From positions 1 to 18,982 of the forward strand of contig JAFRBA010000180.1 in assembly GCA_017405115.1 (NCBI GenBank): a DNA stretch of 18,982 bases, in the 5' to 3' direction. Under the pieces are notes generated by a model that saw only the letters and a program-made list of their open reading frames with translations, did no database searches and had not been told where the DNA came from. The DNA is from Kiritimatiellia bacterium. GTDB taxonomy: Bacteria; Verrucomicrobiota; Kiritimatiellia; RFP12; UBA1067. Both the position numbers and the translations under genes were made by a program. Position 1 is the first letter of the stretch, and each line of letters opens with the position of its first letter. This document shows positions 5,579 to 12,194 of the stretch, piece after piece.

Positions 5579-8359
5579 ATGAAATCCTGGAACGAGATAC
5601 GGAAGGCGGCGACGGCGTTCTCGAAGCGCTGGAAGGACGCATTCGACGAGAAGAGCCAGGCGCAGAGCTTTCTCAAGGAGTTCTTTGCAGTCTTTGGCGT
5701 TGACATCGTCCTGTTCAACACTTTCGAGCATCGCGTGAAGTTTGGCGACGGCTCGCAGGGCTACGCCGATTGCTTCTGGCAGGGCAAGATACTCGTCGAG
5801 ATGAAGTCTCGCGGCAAAGACCTCGACGCCGCGTTCCAGCAGGCCCTTGACTACGTTCGCGCCCTCTCGGACGTTTCGCAGACGCCGCGGGCGATCGTCG
5901 TCTCCGACTTCGCCCGCGTCTGCTTCTACGACCTCGCCAACGACTGCGCGCTTACGGAGTTCGCGCTAAGGGACTTGCGCAAGTACGTGACGCTCTTCGG
6001 CTACATGATCGGCGCGGACGAACGCGGCGAAATCCGCGAGCAGGATCCCGTGAACCGCAGAGCCGCGGAGCAGATGGCGAAGCTCCACGACGCGATGAAG
6101 GCCGTTGGCTACGCGGGGCATCCGCTCGAAGTGTATCTCGTTCGGCTTCTCTTCTGTCTCTTCGCCGAAGACACCGGCATATTCAAGCCCAACCAGTTCG
6201 GCGATTTTATCGAGCAGAGGACTTCTGCCGACGGCAGCGACCTCGCGGCGAAGCTCGCAGAGCTTTTCCAGGTGCTGAACACGCCGCCCGAGAGCCGCCT
6301 CGCTACGCGCGACGAGTCGCTGGCGGCGTTTCCGTATGTGAACGGCGGACTCTTCGCCGAGTTCCTGCCGATCGCGGCGTTCTCGCCTGAAATGCGCCGC
6401 GCCATTCTCAGTTGCGGAGAGCTCGACTGGTCGAAGATCTCCCCCGCCATCTTTGGCGCGATGTTCCAAGGCGTGATGGACGAAAAGGCCCGGCACGACC
6501 TTGGTGCACACTACACGAGCGAAGAAAACATCCTGAAGCTGATCCGCCCGCTTTTCCTGGACGAACTTCGGTCGGAGTTTGACGACATCTGCGCACTAAG
6601 GGGCACCTCGCGTCCATCTCGGCTTAGGGCGTTTCACGAGAAGATCTCATCGCTGACGTTTCTAGATCCTGCCTGCGGCTGCGGCAACTTCCTTCTAATC
6701 GGCTACCGCGAACTGCGCCACATCGAGATGGACGTCCTGGACGAATTGCACAAGGACGATCCGACGCTCGTCCTCGACGTCACCCAGCTCTGCAAGGTCA
6801 ATGTCTCGCAGTTCTACGGAATCGAGATCGAGCCTGTCCCCGCCGAGATAGCCAAGGTCGCGCTTTGGCTCATGGACCACCTCTGCAACATGGAGGTCGC
6901 AGACCGCTTCGGCCAGTATTTCGCGAGAATACCGATCAAGGCCTCGCCGCACATCGTCTGCGCCAACGCTTTGACGACGGATTGGGGAAGTCTTTTAGCC
7001 ACAAAGAACACAAAGAGCACAAAGGATTGCTTCGACTACATCATGGGCAATCCGCCGTTCTTGGGAAGGATGCAGAAGAGCGCAGATCAACAGGCGGCAA
7101 TAGATCGCTTTTTCGATTACAAGGATGTTGATTTCGTGGCTTGCTGGCATGCAAAGGCGGCAGAATGCTGCTCATTGGCCACCAAGAGCACAAAGGTCGC
7201 GCTGGTTTCCACGAATTCGATTGCGCAAGGCGAACAGGTTGCTCCGTTATGGCGTTCGCTTGGTAAGCATGGCGTAGGGATTGACTTTGCCTACCGCACA
7301 TTCAAGTGGCATAACGAGGCAAAGGGCGTCGCTGGAGTTCATTGTGTCATAATGGGATTTAGTTCATGTGGCAATGGCCCCAAGCGAATATTTGACGGCA
7401 ATGAGGTGATCCCCGCAAAGCACATTAACGGCTATCTTGTTGATGCACCGGATATTATTGTGGATGGTCGCAGCAAGCCAATTTGCGATGTTCCAAAACT
7501 CTCTATGGGCAACATGCCGCTTGACGGTGGCAATCTCATCATAGGAAAGGAAGATTACCCACAATTTGCAAATTGTGGACCTGGTTCGCTGGCGGTCATA
7601 AAACGACTTACGGGTTCAAAGGAATACATACAGGGGTTGGAGCGCTGGTGCCTGTGGTTGAAAGGCATAGAGCCGTCGGAACTTCGCAAGATGCCGTTCA
7701 TTATGGAGCGCGTAGCAAAATGCCGCGAGTGGCGTCTCTCGAGCAAGTCCGCCGACACACGCAAACACGCCGCCACGCCTACGCTCTTCCGTGAGCAGAA
7801 GAACCCCAAGACGGCCATTATCATTCCCAAAGTATCCTCCGAGCGTCGCGACTACATCCCGATCGGTTTCATCGACGATTCAGTGATCGTCACAGACCTT
7901 GCCTTCATCATTCCCGATGCGACGCTATATCATTTCGGTGTCTTGACATCGCGTATGCATAACGCCTGGATGAGGGCTGTTGCTGGGCGGCTGGAGATGC
8001 GCTACCGCTATTCCAAGGACATCGTCTACAACAACTTCATCTGGCCTGTTAATGAAACCACGGAATGCACAGAAGACACTGAAAAGAAATTTTCCAATTC
8101 CGTGTGTTCCGTGTCTTCCGTGGTTCATAAAATCTCCGAGGCCGCCCAGGCCATTCTTGATGCCCGCGCCGCGCACCCGACGGCCACGCTTGCCGACCTC
8201 TACGATCCGCTCACGATGCCGGCCGATCTCGTGAAGGCCCATGCGCATCTCGACGCACTCGTCGACAAGGCATACGGCCTCAAGCCGACCTGCACCGACT
8301 CCGACCGCGTAGCCTTGCTCTTCAAGCTCTATGCCGAGAAGACGAAGTGGCGCGGATAA
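5579..8359 (+). CDS. MmeI-like single-chain restriction-modification enzyme (type IIL/IIG)
   Basis: At 926 residues this matches the size of MmeI-type enzymes, which cut and methylate DNA with one polypeptide. The N-terminal nuclease has the D...ExK motif: D64, then E74-M-K76 in GYADCFWQGKILVEMKSRG. A helical spacer ends in ARHDLGAHYTSEENI. The N6-adenine methyltransferase follows, with AdoMet motif LDPACGCGNFL (362-372; the usual DPACGSGNF has Cys for Ser here) and catalytic NPPF (491-494). A target-recognition region follows, then a C-terminal helical part with AAQAILDARAAHP and LADLYDPLTMP. Three places carry repeat-coded insertions: residues 474-483, 534-539 and 825-850. Base composition drops from about 7090 to 7700, covering the late methyltransferase and the likely start of the recognition region, which may mark recombination. 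No separate methylase or specificity gene is needed in this family. The target sequence cannot be read from this. Confidence 0.93.
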   Translation: MKSWNEIRKAATAFSKRWKDAFDEKSQAQSFLKEFFAVFGVDIVLFNTFEHRVKFGDGSQGYADCFWQGKILVEMKSRGKDLDAAFQQALDYVRALSDVSQTPRAIVVSDFARVCFYDLANDCALTEFALRDLRKYVTLFGYMIGADERGEIREQDPVNRRAAEQMAKLHDAMKAVGYAGHPLEVYLVRLLFCLFAEDTGIFKPNQFGDFIEQRTSADGSDLAAKLAELFQVLNTPPESRLATRDESLAAFPYVNGGLFAEFLPIAAFSPEMRRAILSCGELDWSKISPAIFGAMFQGVMDEKARHDLGAHYTSEENILKLIRPLFLDELRSEFDDICALRGTSRPSRLRAFHEKISSLTFLDPACGCGNFLLIGYRELRHIEMDVLDELHKDDPTLVLDVTQLCKVNVSQFYGIEIEPVPAEIAKVALWLMDHLCNMEVADRFGQYFARIPIKASPHIVCANALTTDWGSLLATKNTKSTKDCFDYIMGNPPFLGRMQKSADQQAAIDRFFDYKDVDFVACWHAKAAECCSLATKSTKVALVSTNSIAQGEQVAPLWRSLGKHGVGIDFAYRTFKWHNEAKGVAGVHCVIMGFSSCGNGPKRIFDGNEVIPAKHINGYLVDAPDIIVDGRSKPICDVPKLSMGNMPLDGGNLIIGKEDYPQFANCGPGSLAVIKRLTGSKEYIQGLERWCLWLKGIEPSELRKMPFIMERVAKCREWRLSSKSADTRKHAATPTLFREQKNPKTAIIIPKVSSERRDYIPIGFIDDSVIVTDLAFIIPDATLYHFGVLTSRMHNAWMRAVAGRLEMRYRYSKDIVYNNFIWPVNETTECTEDTEKKFSNSVCSVSSVVHKISEAAQAILDARAAHPTATLADLYDPLTMPADLVKAHAHLDALVDKAYGLKPTCTDSDRVALLFKLYAEKTKWRG
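7000..7026 (+). repeat. 9-nt tandem repeat, 3 copies, before the NPPF motif of the MmeI-like gene
   Basis: Units CACAAAGAA, CACAAAGAG and CACAAAGGA follow each other in frame and encode T-K-N-T-K-S-T-K. They lie in the segment between DWGSLL and FDYIMGNPPF, where a loop is expected. Confidence 0.9.
7179..7196 (+). repeat. Second short copy of the CACAAAG-type repeat
   Basis: CCACCAAGAGCACAAAGG repeats the pattern of the array about 180 nt upstream, again in frame, encoding A-T-K-S-T-K just before VALVSTNSI of the methyltransferase. Confidence 0.75.
8056..8125 (+). repeat. Intragenic inverted repeat built of 9-nt units
   Basis: The left arm (8056-8079) and right arm (8102-8125) are reverse complements at 20 of 24 positions, with a 22-nt spacer. 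Each arm is itself nonameric: ACCACGGAA, TGCACAGAA, GACACTGAA on the left; CGTGTGTTC, CGTGTCTTC, CGTGGTTCA on the right. The reading frame runs through and encodes residues about 826-850 of the MmeI-like enzyme, between FIWPVN and the conserved C-terminal helices. Confidence 0.92.
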
Positions 8360-8440
8360 ACGCGGAGAATCGCTCATCCCTCAACGCCGGAATAAATCGC
8401 GCGTGCTAAGCGAAATAATGGAGAAGCTCGGAGGTGCGCC

Positions 8441-9247
8441 ATGAATATGAACGAGCAAACGGGACAACCAGGACGAACGGGACAAACGGGACGGCCGTCT
8501 TGTCGCGGAGGTCCCGTAAGTCCCGGTAGTCTCGGGAACCGTGCCGAAAGTCTAGGTAGTTCCGCTTCCCCCAAGATTGTGCTGCCGCATGGCGGCTACA
8601 AGAAGCTTATTGTCTATCGCAAGAGCGACGTTATCTACCAGGGCACGGTCTTGTTTTGCCGAAGGTTTCTCCCGGCGCACGGCGACCGCACCGTGGATCA
8701 GATGACGCAAGCCGCTCGCAGCTGCAAGCAGAACATAGCCGAGGGCAGCGCGGCGAGCGGCACTTCGAAGGAAACCGAGATAAAGCTCACGAATGTCGCC
8801 CGTGCCACGCTCGACGAACTGATCGAAGACTACCTTGACTGGCTCAAGACGCACGGCTTTTCGGAATGGCCGGCTGATGACAAGCGGCGCATAGGCGCAC
8901 GCGACTATGCGAAGGAGCATGCGGATTGGGCCGACTGGCAGAAATACTTCGAGTCTCGTCCTGCGGAGACGGTTGCAAACCTGATGCTGACCATCTGCCA
9001 TCAGACGCGCTATCTGCTCGACAAGATGATCGCCGCGCAGGAGGAGGACTTCAAGAAGCACGGCGGCGTGCGAGAGCGAATGCATGCCGCCCGCACCGCT
9101 GCCCGTGCCGAAAACTGGGACAAGGGCGTCTACTCTCGGCTTGATTCTGCGACCGATGCCGCCCAGCTTGCGCTCATGGCAGACGAGATTAAGCGCAAGG
9201 TTGACCAGGCGGTATGGAGCATCAGGAAAAGAAAGGGCTGGCAATGA
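8441..9247 (+). CDS. Four-helix-bundle protein of the 23S rRNA intervening-sequence (S23) type, suffix-domain subgroup
   Basis: A Shine-Dalgarno GGAGG (8430-8434) lies 6 nt before this ATG, supporting the start. The first 45 or so residues (Thr/Gly/Arg-rich, e.g. QTGQPGRTGQTGR) are translated repeat DNA. The conserved body starts near LPHGGYKKL (residue 48), runs through YRKSDVIYQGTVLFCRRF and the family signature NIAEG (98-102) with KETEIKLTNVARATLDELIEDYLDWL, and ends in charged helices. Relatives are encoded in hairpin-bounded intervening sequences of 23S rRNA genes and also as free-standing genes; their biochemical role is unsettled, and RNA binding is only a guess. Palindromic arrays of the same nonamer flank it on both sides. 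It lies 81 nt after the MmeI-like gene and may be co-transcribed with it. Confidence 0.85.
   Translation: MNMNEQTGQPGRTGQTGRPSCRGGPVSPGSLGNRAESLGSSASPKIVLPHGGYKKLIVYRKSDVIYQGTVLFCRRFLPAHGDRTVDQMTQAARSCKQNIAEGSAASGTSKETEIKLTNVARATLDELIEDYLDWLKTHGFSEWPADDKRRIGARDYAKEHADWADWQKYFESRPAETVANLMLTICHQTRYLLDKMIAAQEEDFKKHGGVRERMHAARTAARAENWDKGVYSRLDSATDAAQLALMADEIKRKVDQAVWSIRKRKGWQ
8457..8537 (+). repeat. Palindromic nonamer array, upstream flank of the four-helix gene (within its 5' coding end)
   Basis: Left arm: AAACGGGAC, AACCAGGAC, GAACGGGAC, AAACGGGAC (8457-8492). Right arm: GTCCCGTAA, GTCCCGGTA, GTCTCGGGA (8511-8537), which is the same unit in reverse complement. The spacer between the arms is 18 nt. 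The array begins 16 nt inside the coding sequence. It shares the 15-nt core GGACAAACGGGACGG (8480-8494) with the downstream flank. Confidence 0.93.
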
Positions 9248-9262
9248 TGGTCGGGCCAGCAA

Positions 9263-9379
9263 CGACAAGACACACGGGACATACAGGACAAACGGGACGG
9301 ACGCGCCGCCAGCCGCGCGTCAATTGGCTCATCCGTCTCGTCTGTCCCAGATGTCTCGTTGGTCCCGTCCGTCCCGTTT
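9263..9379 (+). repeat. Palindromic nonamer array, downstream flank of the four-helix gene
   Basis: Starting 16 nt after the stop codon, the left arm reads CGACAAGAC, ACACGGGAC, ATACAGGAC, AAACGGGAC. The right arm (9335-9379) reads GTCTCGTCT, GTCCCAGAT, GTCTCGTTG, GTCCCGTCC, GTCCCGTTT. AAACGGGACGGACG (9290-9303) is a perfect inverted match of CGTCCGTCCCGTTT (9366-9379). It occupies most of the 215-nt spacer before the next gene; short overlapping frames through it look like translated repeat, not genes. Confidence 0.93.
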
Positions 9380-9409
9380 CTCCTTCGGCCTATGGCAACG
9401 GCGGTTGCC

Positions 9410-9438
9410 TTGCAGGCATATCGGCAATCTGATAGAAT
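9410..9438 (+). promoter_or_regulatory. Promoter of the exported MBL-fold gene
   Basis: A weak -35 TTGCAG (9410-9415) is followed after 17 nt by an extended -10, TGA-TAGAAT (hexamer 9433-9438). The predicted start of transcription is near 9445. A Shine-Dalgarno AAGGAG at 9454-9459 precedes ATG 9463 by 3 nt and ATG 9469 by 9 nt. Confidence 0.6.
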
Positions 9439-9462
9439 AGGGTTTGTTTCCGCAAGGAGAAA

Positions 9463-10782
9463 ATGAGTATGAACAGGAGAATCTTCATGAAGTCCGCCGC
9501 GCTGGCGCCGTTCTTCGGCGCACTAGGCGTCTGCGGTTCGTCGTCCGCGCAGGAGAATCGCGAGCCGGCCTGGTGCGGGAAGGGGCATCCCCTCGCGGGC
9601 AAGAGGCTCCCGCCGTGGAAGCCAGGCGAGTTCCAGGTCCACTTCATCTACACGGGCGTGGCGGAGAGCATGTTCTGGATCATGCCCGACGGCACGACGA
9701 TGCTCCTGGACTGCGGCGACCACGCTGCCTGGATGCGCGGCAAGCTGGCCATCTGGATACTCCCCAACGGCAGGAAGAACGCCGGCGAGTGGGTTGCCCA
9801 CTACGTAGCGCGCGTCAACCCCGCGAAGACATACGTCGACTACATGATGCTCTCCCACCACCACTCCGACCACGGCGGCGGCGAGCGCTGGGGCGCCGGC
9901 ACGCGCGAGTGGAACGGACAGAAGATCCGCGTGAGCGGCTTCATGCAGGCGGCCGACACCCTCAAGTTCGGCACGGCCTTCGACCGCGGCTGGCCGGACT
10001 TCAACGATCCAATCCCCGACGAGCGTTGCGATTCCGACTGCTACGGCCTCATGCGCAAGGTCTACCCCTACCTCATGGAGCGCGACGGGATCAAGATGGA
10101 GAAGTTCGTCGTCGGCGCCAGGAACCAGGTGGCGATGCGCAAGGACGCCGCCGCCTACCCGTCGTTCTCGGTCACCAACATCACCGGCAACGGCAAGATA
10201 CTCTGCCGCAACGGGCAGGTGCGCGACCTCTACGCCGAACTCCACGATGCAAAGCGCCTCAACGAGAACGGCATGAGCCTCGGCCTTCTCGTGCAGTACG
10301 GTCCGTTCCGCTTCTACACCGCCGGCGACTTCTCCGACAACCCGAAGCTCCCCGACGGCTCGCGGCGCAACATCGAGGCGGAGCTCGCCAGGGAGCTCGA
10401 CCCAGTCGACGTGGCGAAGGTGAACCACCACGGCCACCACTCAATGCCAGCCGAACTCGTCGCGGCGCTCCAGGCGCGCGTCTGGACGGCCTGCATGTGG
10501 GACCAGCTCCACATCACGGCCGACTCCCTCGCGCGTCTCTCGGACCGCGCCTCCTATCCCGGCCCGCGCCTTGTGGCGCCGGGCGTGTTCTCGCCAGAGC
10601 GCCGGCTCGAGGACAAGGGCAAGGATTTCGTCCGCGACATCGCGCCCGAGGCGTTCGACGCGGGGCACGTGGTGCTGAACGTCGCGCCTGGCGGCAAGAC
10701 GTACACCGTCGCCTACGTCACGGCGGACAACGAGTCGATGAAGGTGACCGGCGCCTACGACTTCACGTCGCGTAACGCCTGA
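9463..10782 (+). CDS. Exported metallo-beta-lactamase-fold hydrolase, ComEC C-terminal-like, with Tat-type signal
   Basis: The N-terminus NRRIFMKSAALAPFFGALG fits a twin-arginine signal (RRxFxK followed by a moderate hydrophobic stretch), so the protein is likely folded and metal-loaded before export. ATG 9469 has better ribosome-binding spacing than ATG 9463, two codons upstream. The MBL core shows a beta-strand region with LLDCGDH, then the metal motif SHHHSDHGGG (H132-H137), then FYTAGDFS (D289) and VNHHGHHS (322-327). The later motifs match the layout in the ComEC/Rec2 MBL domain, whose members act on nucleic acids or phosphoesters. The membrane channel part of ComEC is absent. At 439 residues it is longer than a minimal MBL domain, with inserted segments around 150-250. 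The substrate is unknown; phosphodiesters or extracellular nucleic acid would be reasonable candidates. Confidence 0.85.
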   Translation: MSMNRRIFMKSAALAPFFGALGVCGSSSAQENREPAWCGKGHPLAGKRLPPWKPGEFQVHFIYTGVAESMFWIMPDGTTMLLDCGDHAAWMRGKLAIWILPNGRKNAGEWVAHYVARVNPAKTYVDYMMLSHHHSDHGGGERWGAGTREWNGQKIRVSGFMQAADTLKFGTAFDRGWPDFNDPIPDERCDSDCYGLMRKVYPYLMERDGIKMEKFVVGARNQVAMRKDAAAYPSFSVTNITGNGKILCRNGQVRDLYAELHDAKRLNENGMSLGLLVQYGPFRFYTAGDFSDNPKLPDGSRRNIEAELARELDPVDVAKVNHHGHHSMPAELVAALQARVWTACMWDQLHITADSLARLSDRASYPGPRLVAPGVFSPERRLEDKGKDFVRDIAPEAFDAGHVVLNVAPGGKTYTVAYVTADNESMKVTGAYDFTSRNA

Positions 10783-10855
10783 CCGCGATCCCAGCTCGCG
10801 CTCATTGCAAGGAGAGCAGAAATCTCGTTTACCGCTGCGCCTGTGAAGTATAAAC

Positions 10856-10996
10856 TCCGAGCCGTGGGGCTCTCGCTAACGCTACCGCAGAATGGTCGAG
10901 GTTTCGCGCCAGGCATTCGTCTTCCACGGCCTGAGACACAGATGTCTGGGGCTTGCCCCAGACCCCAAAAGGCCGTAGCGTTAGCGTAGGCTCGGA
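10856..10996. repeat. Large nested intergenic palindrome
   Basis: In the 317-nt gap after the MBL-fold gene, outer arms TCCGAGCC (10856-10863) and GGCTCGGA (10989-10996) enclose inner arms CGCTAACGCTAC (10874-10885) and GTAGCGTTAGCG (10975-10986), both perfect inverted matches. GCCGTGG (10861-10867) also pairs with CCACGGC (10924-10930), allowing alternative folds. At the centre lies a perfect 9-bp hairpin. No T-tract follows, so it is not a canonical terminator; it looks like a REP-type dispersed palindromic unit. No gene was found in the gap. Confidence 0.85.
10944..10963. repeat. Perfect hairpin GTCTGGGGC-TT-GCCCCAGAC
   Basis: A 9-bp stem with a 2-nt loop in DNA terms, near the centre of the larger palindrome. 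It is followed by CCCAAAAGG, not a U-run. It could stall transcription or act as a protein or transposase recognition hairpin. Confidence 0.9.
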
Positions 10997-11047
10997 TCTG
11001 TCGGAGTTCTATTTCTGGAACTAAACTAAACGAATCCTGCGTCCCGC

Positions 11048-11077
11048 TTGACTTCATCTGCGGTTTTCGGGTACAAT
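11048..11077 (+). promoter_or_regulatory. Promoter of the putative lipoprotein gene
   Basis: TTGACT (11048-11053) and TACAAT (11072-11077) are separated by 18 nt, the best sigma-70-type match in the window. Transcription should start near 11084, giving a leader of about 16 nt with only a weak CAGGG before ATG 11100. Confidence 0.75.
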
Positions 11078-11099
11078 ACGTGCAAACAGGGTATTCGAC

Positions 11100-11135
11100 A
11101 TGAGAAAGGCTTCGTTGATGAGAAAGAGTTCGTTT
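11100..11135 (+). repeat. 18-nt tandem duplication at the lipoprotein start
   Basis: ATGAGAAAGGCTTCGTTG is followed directly by ATGAGAAAGAGTTCGTTT, identical at 15 of 18 positions. It duplicates the start codon and the basic N-region (MRKASL, MRKSSF), leaving two usable starts in one frame. Confidence 0.85.
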
Positions 11136-12158
11136 TGGCGTTTCGCGGCCTTTGCCGGAATGCTGGCGTCGTGCGTTGCCGCGCATGGCGCAGTCGGAAA
11201 GGGCGGTTCGCTCCGCATCAGGCCGTCCGAGGTGTCCCGCGTGACGTACGTGAAGTACGTCGACCGGAGCGGCTACTTCTCCCTCAACCTCCCGCGAGGC
11301 TGGAGCGTGCGCACTGGTCTCAAGCCGACGGGCAAGGTCGACCTCATCAGCTACGCGATCACGGTGTACGATCCAAAACGTCCCGAGCGCGAGCTCTACT
11401 TCTGCCTCAACTCCGCCGTTGGCCTCAAGTCGGTGGAGGCGCGCAACTGGTACATCCGCTCGTATGGTCCGAAGAGCTACTTCGCGCAGATGCCCGTCTT
11501 GCCGAAACTTTCAACGGCCGGGTTCTTTGCCGCCATGGGGCCGTCGTTCGGCTACAGGCAGTTCGCCGTGCTTGAAAGCCTCGGACGGAGCGCGCTGGGC
11601 GGGGACGTGGTGGTGGCCGAATGCACGACCACCTCGGGACGGCGGGTGCAGGGGCTCTATCACGCGGTCGTCTCGGGGATGATGAAGCAGCCCGTGCAGG
11701 TAAACCCGTTCAAGCCAATGGCCGGCATGGTGGACGTGGGGCCGGTGACGGAGTTCTCCATTCTCTCGGAAACCGCGCCGAAGGAGGAGTTCGTCGACTG
11801 GCAGCCCGTCCTCGACCGAATCCTCTCCTCTATCGTGTTCTCCCAGGCGTTCCACAGCCAGCGGCAGGCGGCCTGGGCGCAGGTGATGCGTACGTCCAAG
11901 TACATCATGCAGAACGCGGACTCGATACGCGGCATGATAATGGACTCCTACCGCCGCCGCAACGCGACCTACGACGTCCTGTCGCAGAAGCGCAGCGACG
12001 CCACGCTGGGCTATGAGCGCGTGCAGGACACCGAGACCGGCGAATACTACCGCGCCGAGAACGGCTTCACCGACTGGTACGACGGCAGGCGGTACCGCCC
12101 GGCCACCAGCGACGCGGCGTACCTGGCGCCCGTCAGCGGCTACATCAACTGGAAGTAG
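11100..12158 (+). CDS. Putative secreted lipoprotein of unknown function
   Basis: The 352-residue product starts with a basic region and a hydrophobic stretch ending in the lipobox LASC (22-25, Cys25), so it is probably lipid-anchored; a cut further on after AHG is an alternative. Two starts are possible, ATG 11100 and ATG 11118, lying in an imperfect 18-nt tandem duplication (15 of 18 identical). The first third contains SGYFSLNLPRGWSVRTG, reminiscent of PsbP/DUF1795-like beta domains, but this is only a resemblance. The C-terminal region VLDRILSSIVFSQAF, then MDSYRRRNATYDVLSQKRSDATLGYERV with DTETGEYYRAENGF, looks like a conserved domain I have an impression of from other gut bacteria, without known function. 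It has its own good promoter. No catalytic motif was recognised. Confidence 0.75.
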   Translation: MRKASLMRKSSFWRFAAFAGMLASCVAAHGAVGKGGSLRIRPSEVSRVTYVKYVDRSGYFSLNLPRGWSVRTGLKPTGKVDLISYAITVYDPKRPERELYFCLNSAVGLKSVEARNWYIRSYGPKSYFAQMPVLPKLSTAGFFAAMGPSFGYRQFAVLESLGRSALGGDVVVAECTTTSGRRVQGLYHAVVSGMMKQPVQVNPFKPMAGMVDVGPVTEFSILSETAPKEEFVDWQPVLDRILSSIVFSQAFHSQRQAAWAQVMRTSKYIMQNADSIRGMIMDSYRRRNATYDVLSQKRSDATLGYERVQDTETGEYYRAENGFTDWYDGRRYRPATSDAAYLAPVSGYINWK

Positions 12159-12170
12159 CGCCGCAGGCGC
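12158..12170 (+). other. Small GC-rich hairpin after the lipoprotein gene
   Basis: GCGCC-GCA-GGCGC starts on the last base of the stop codon. There is no T-run after it, so it is at best a weak or factor-assisted end of transcription before the rfbC promoter. Confidence 0.3.
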
Positions 12171-12178
12171 GTCCATTA

Positions 12179-12187
12179 TGGTATAAT
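12179..12187 (+). promoter_or_regulatory. Extended -10 promoter of rfbC, predicted leaderless
   Basis: TGGTATAAT with the hexamer at 12182-12187. The ATG begins at 12195, 7 nt after the hexamer, which is where transcription should start. No Shine-Dalgarno is present (ACGCGGC precedes the ATG) and no -35 is recognisable. Confidence 0.75.
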
Positions 12188-12194
12188 ACGCGGC

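Noticed and set aside
6998..7197. CRISPR-like array from the CACAAAG repeats
   Set aside because: Units are 9 nt and contiguous, with no spacers, and they sit inside a coding frame.
9084..9440. Two overlapping small + strand frames (9084-9440 and 9214-9432) after the four-helix gene
   Set aside because: They overlap the end of the four-helix gene and are mostly translated palindromic repeat (T-G-H-T-G-Q-T-G-type). No independent ribosome binding site or motif.
10944..10963. Intrinsic terminator of the MBL-fold gene
   Set aside because: The stem is strong but is followed by CCCAAAAGG on one strand and by no T-run on the other.
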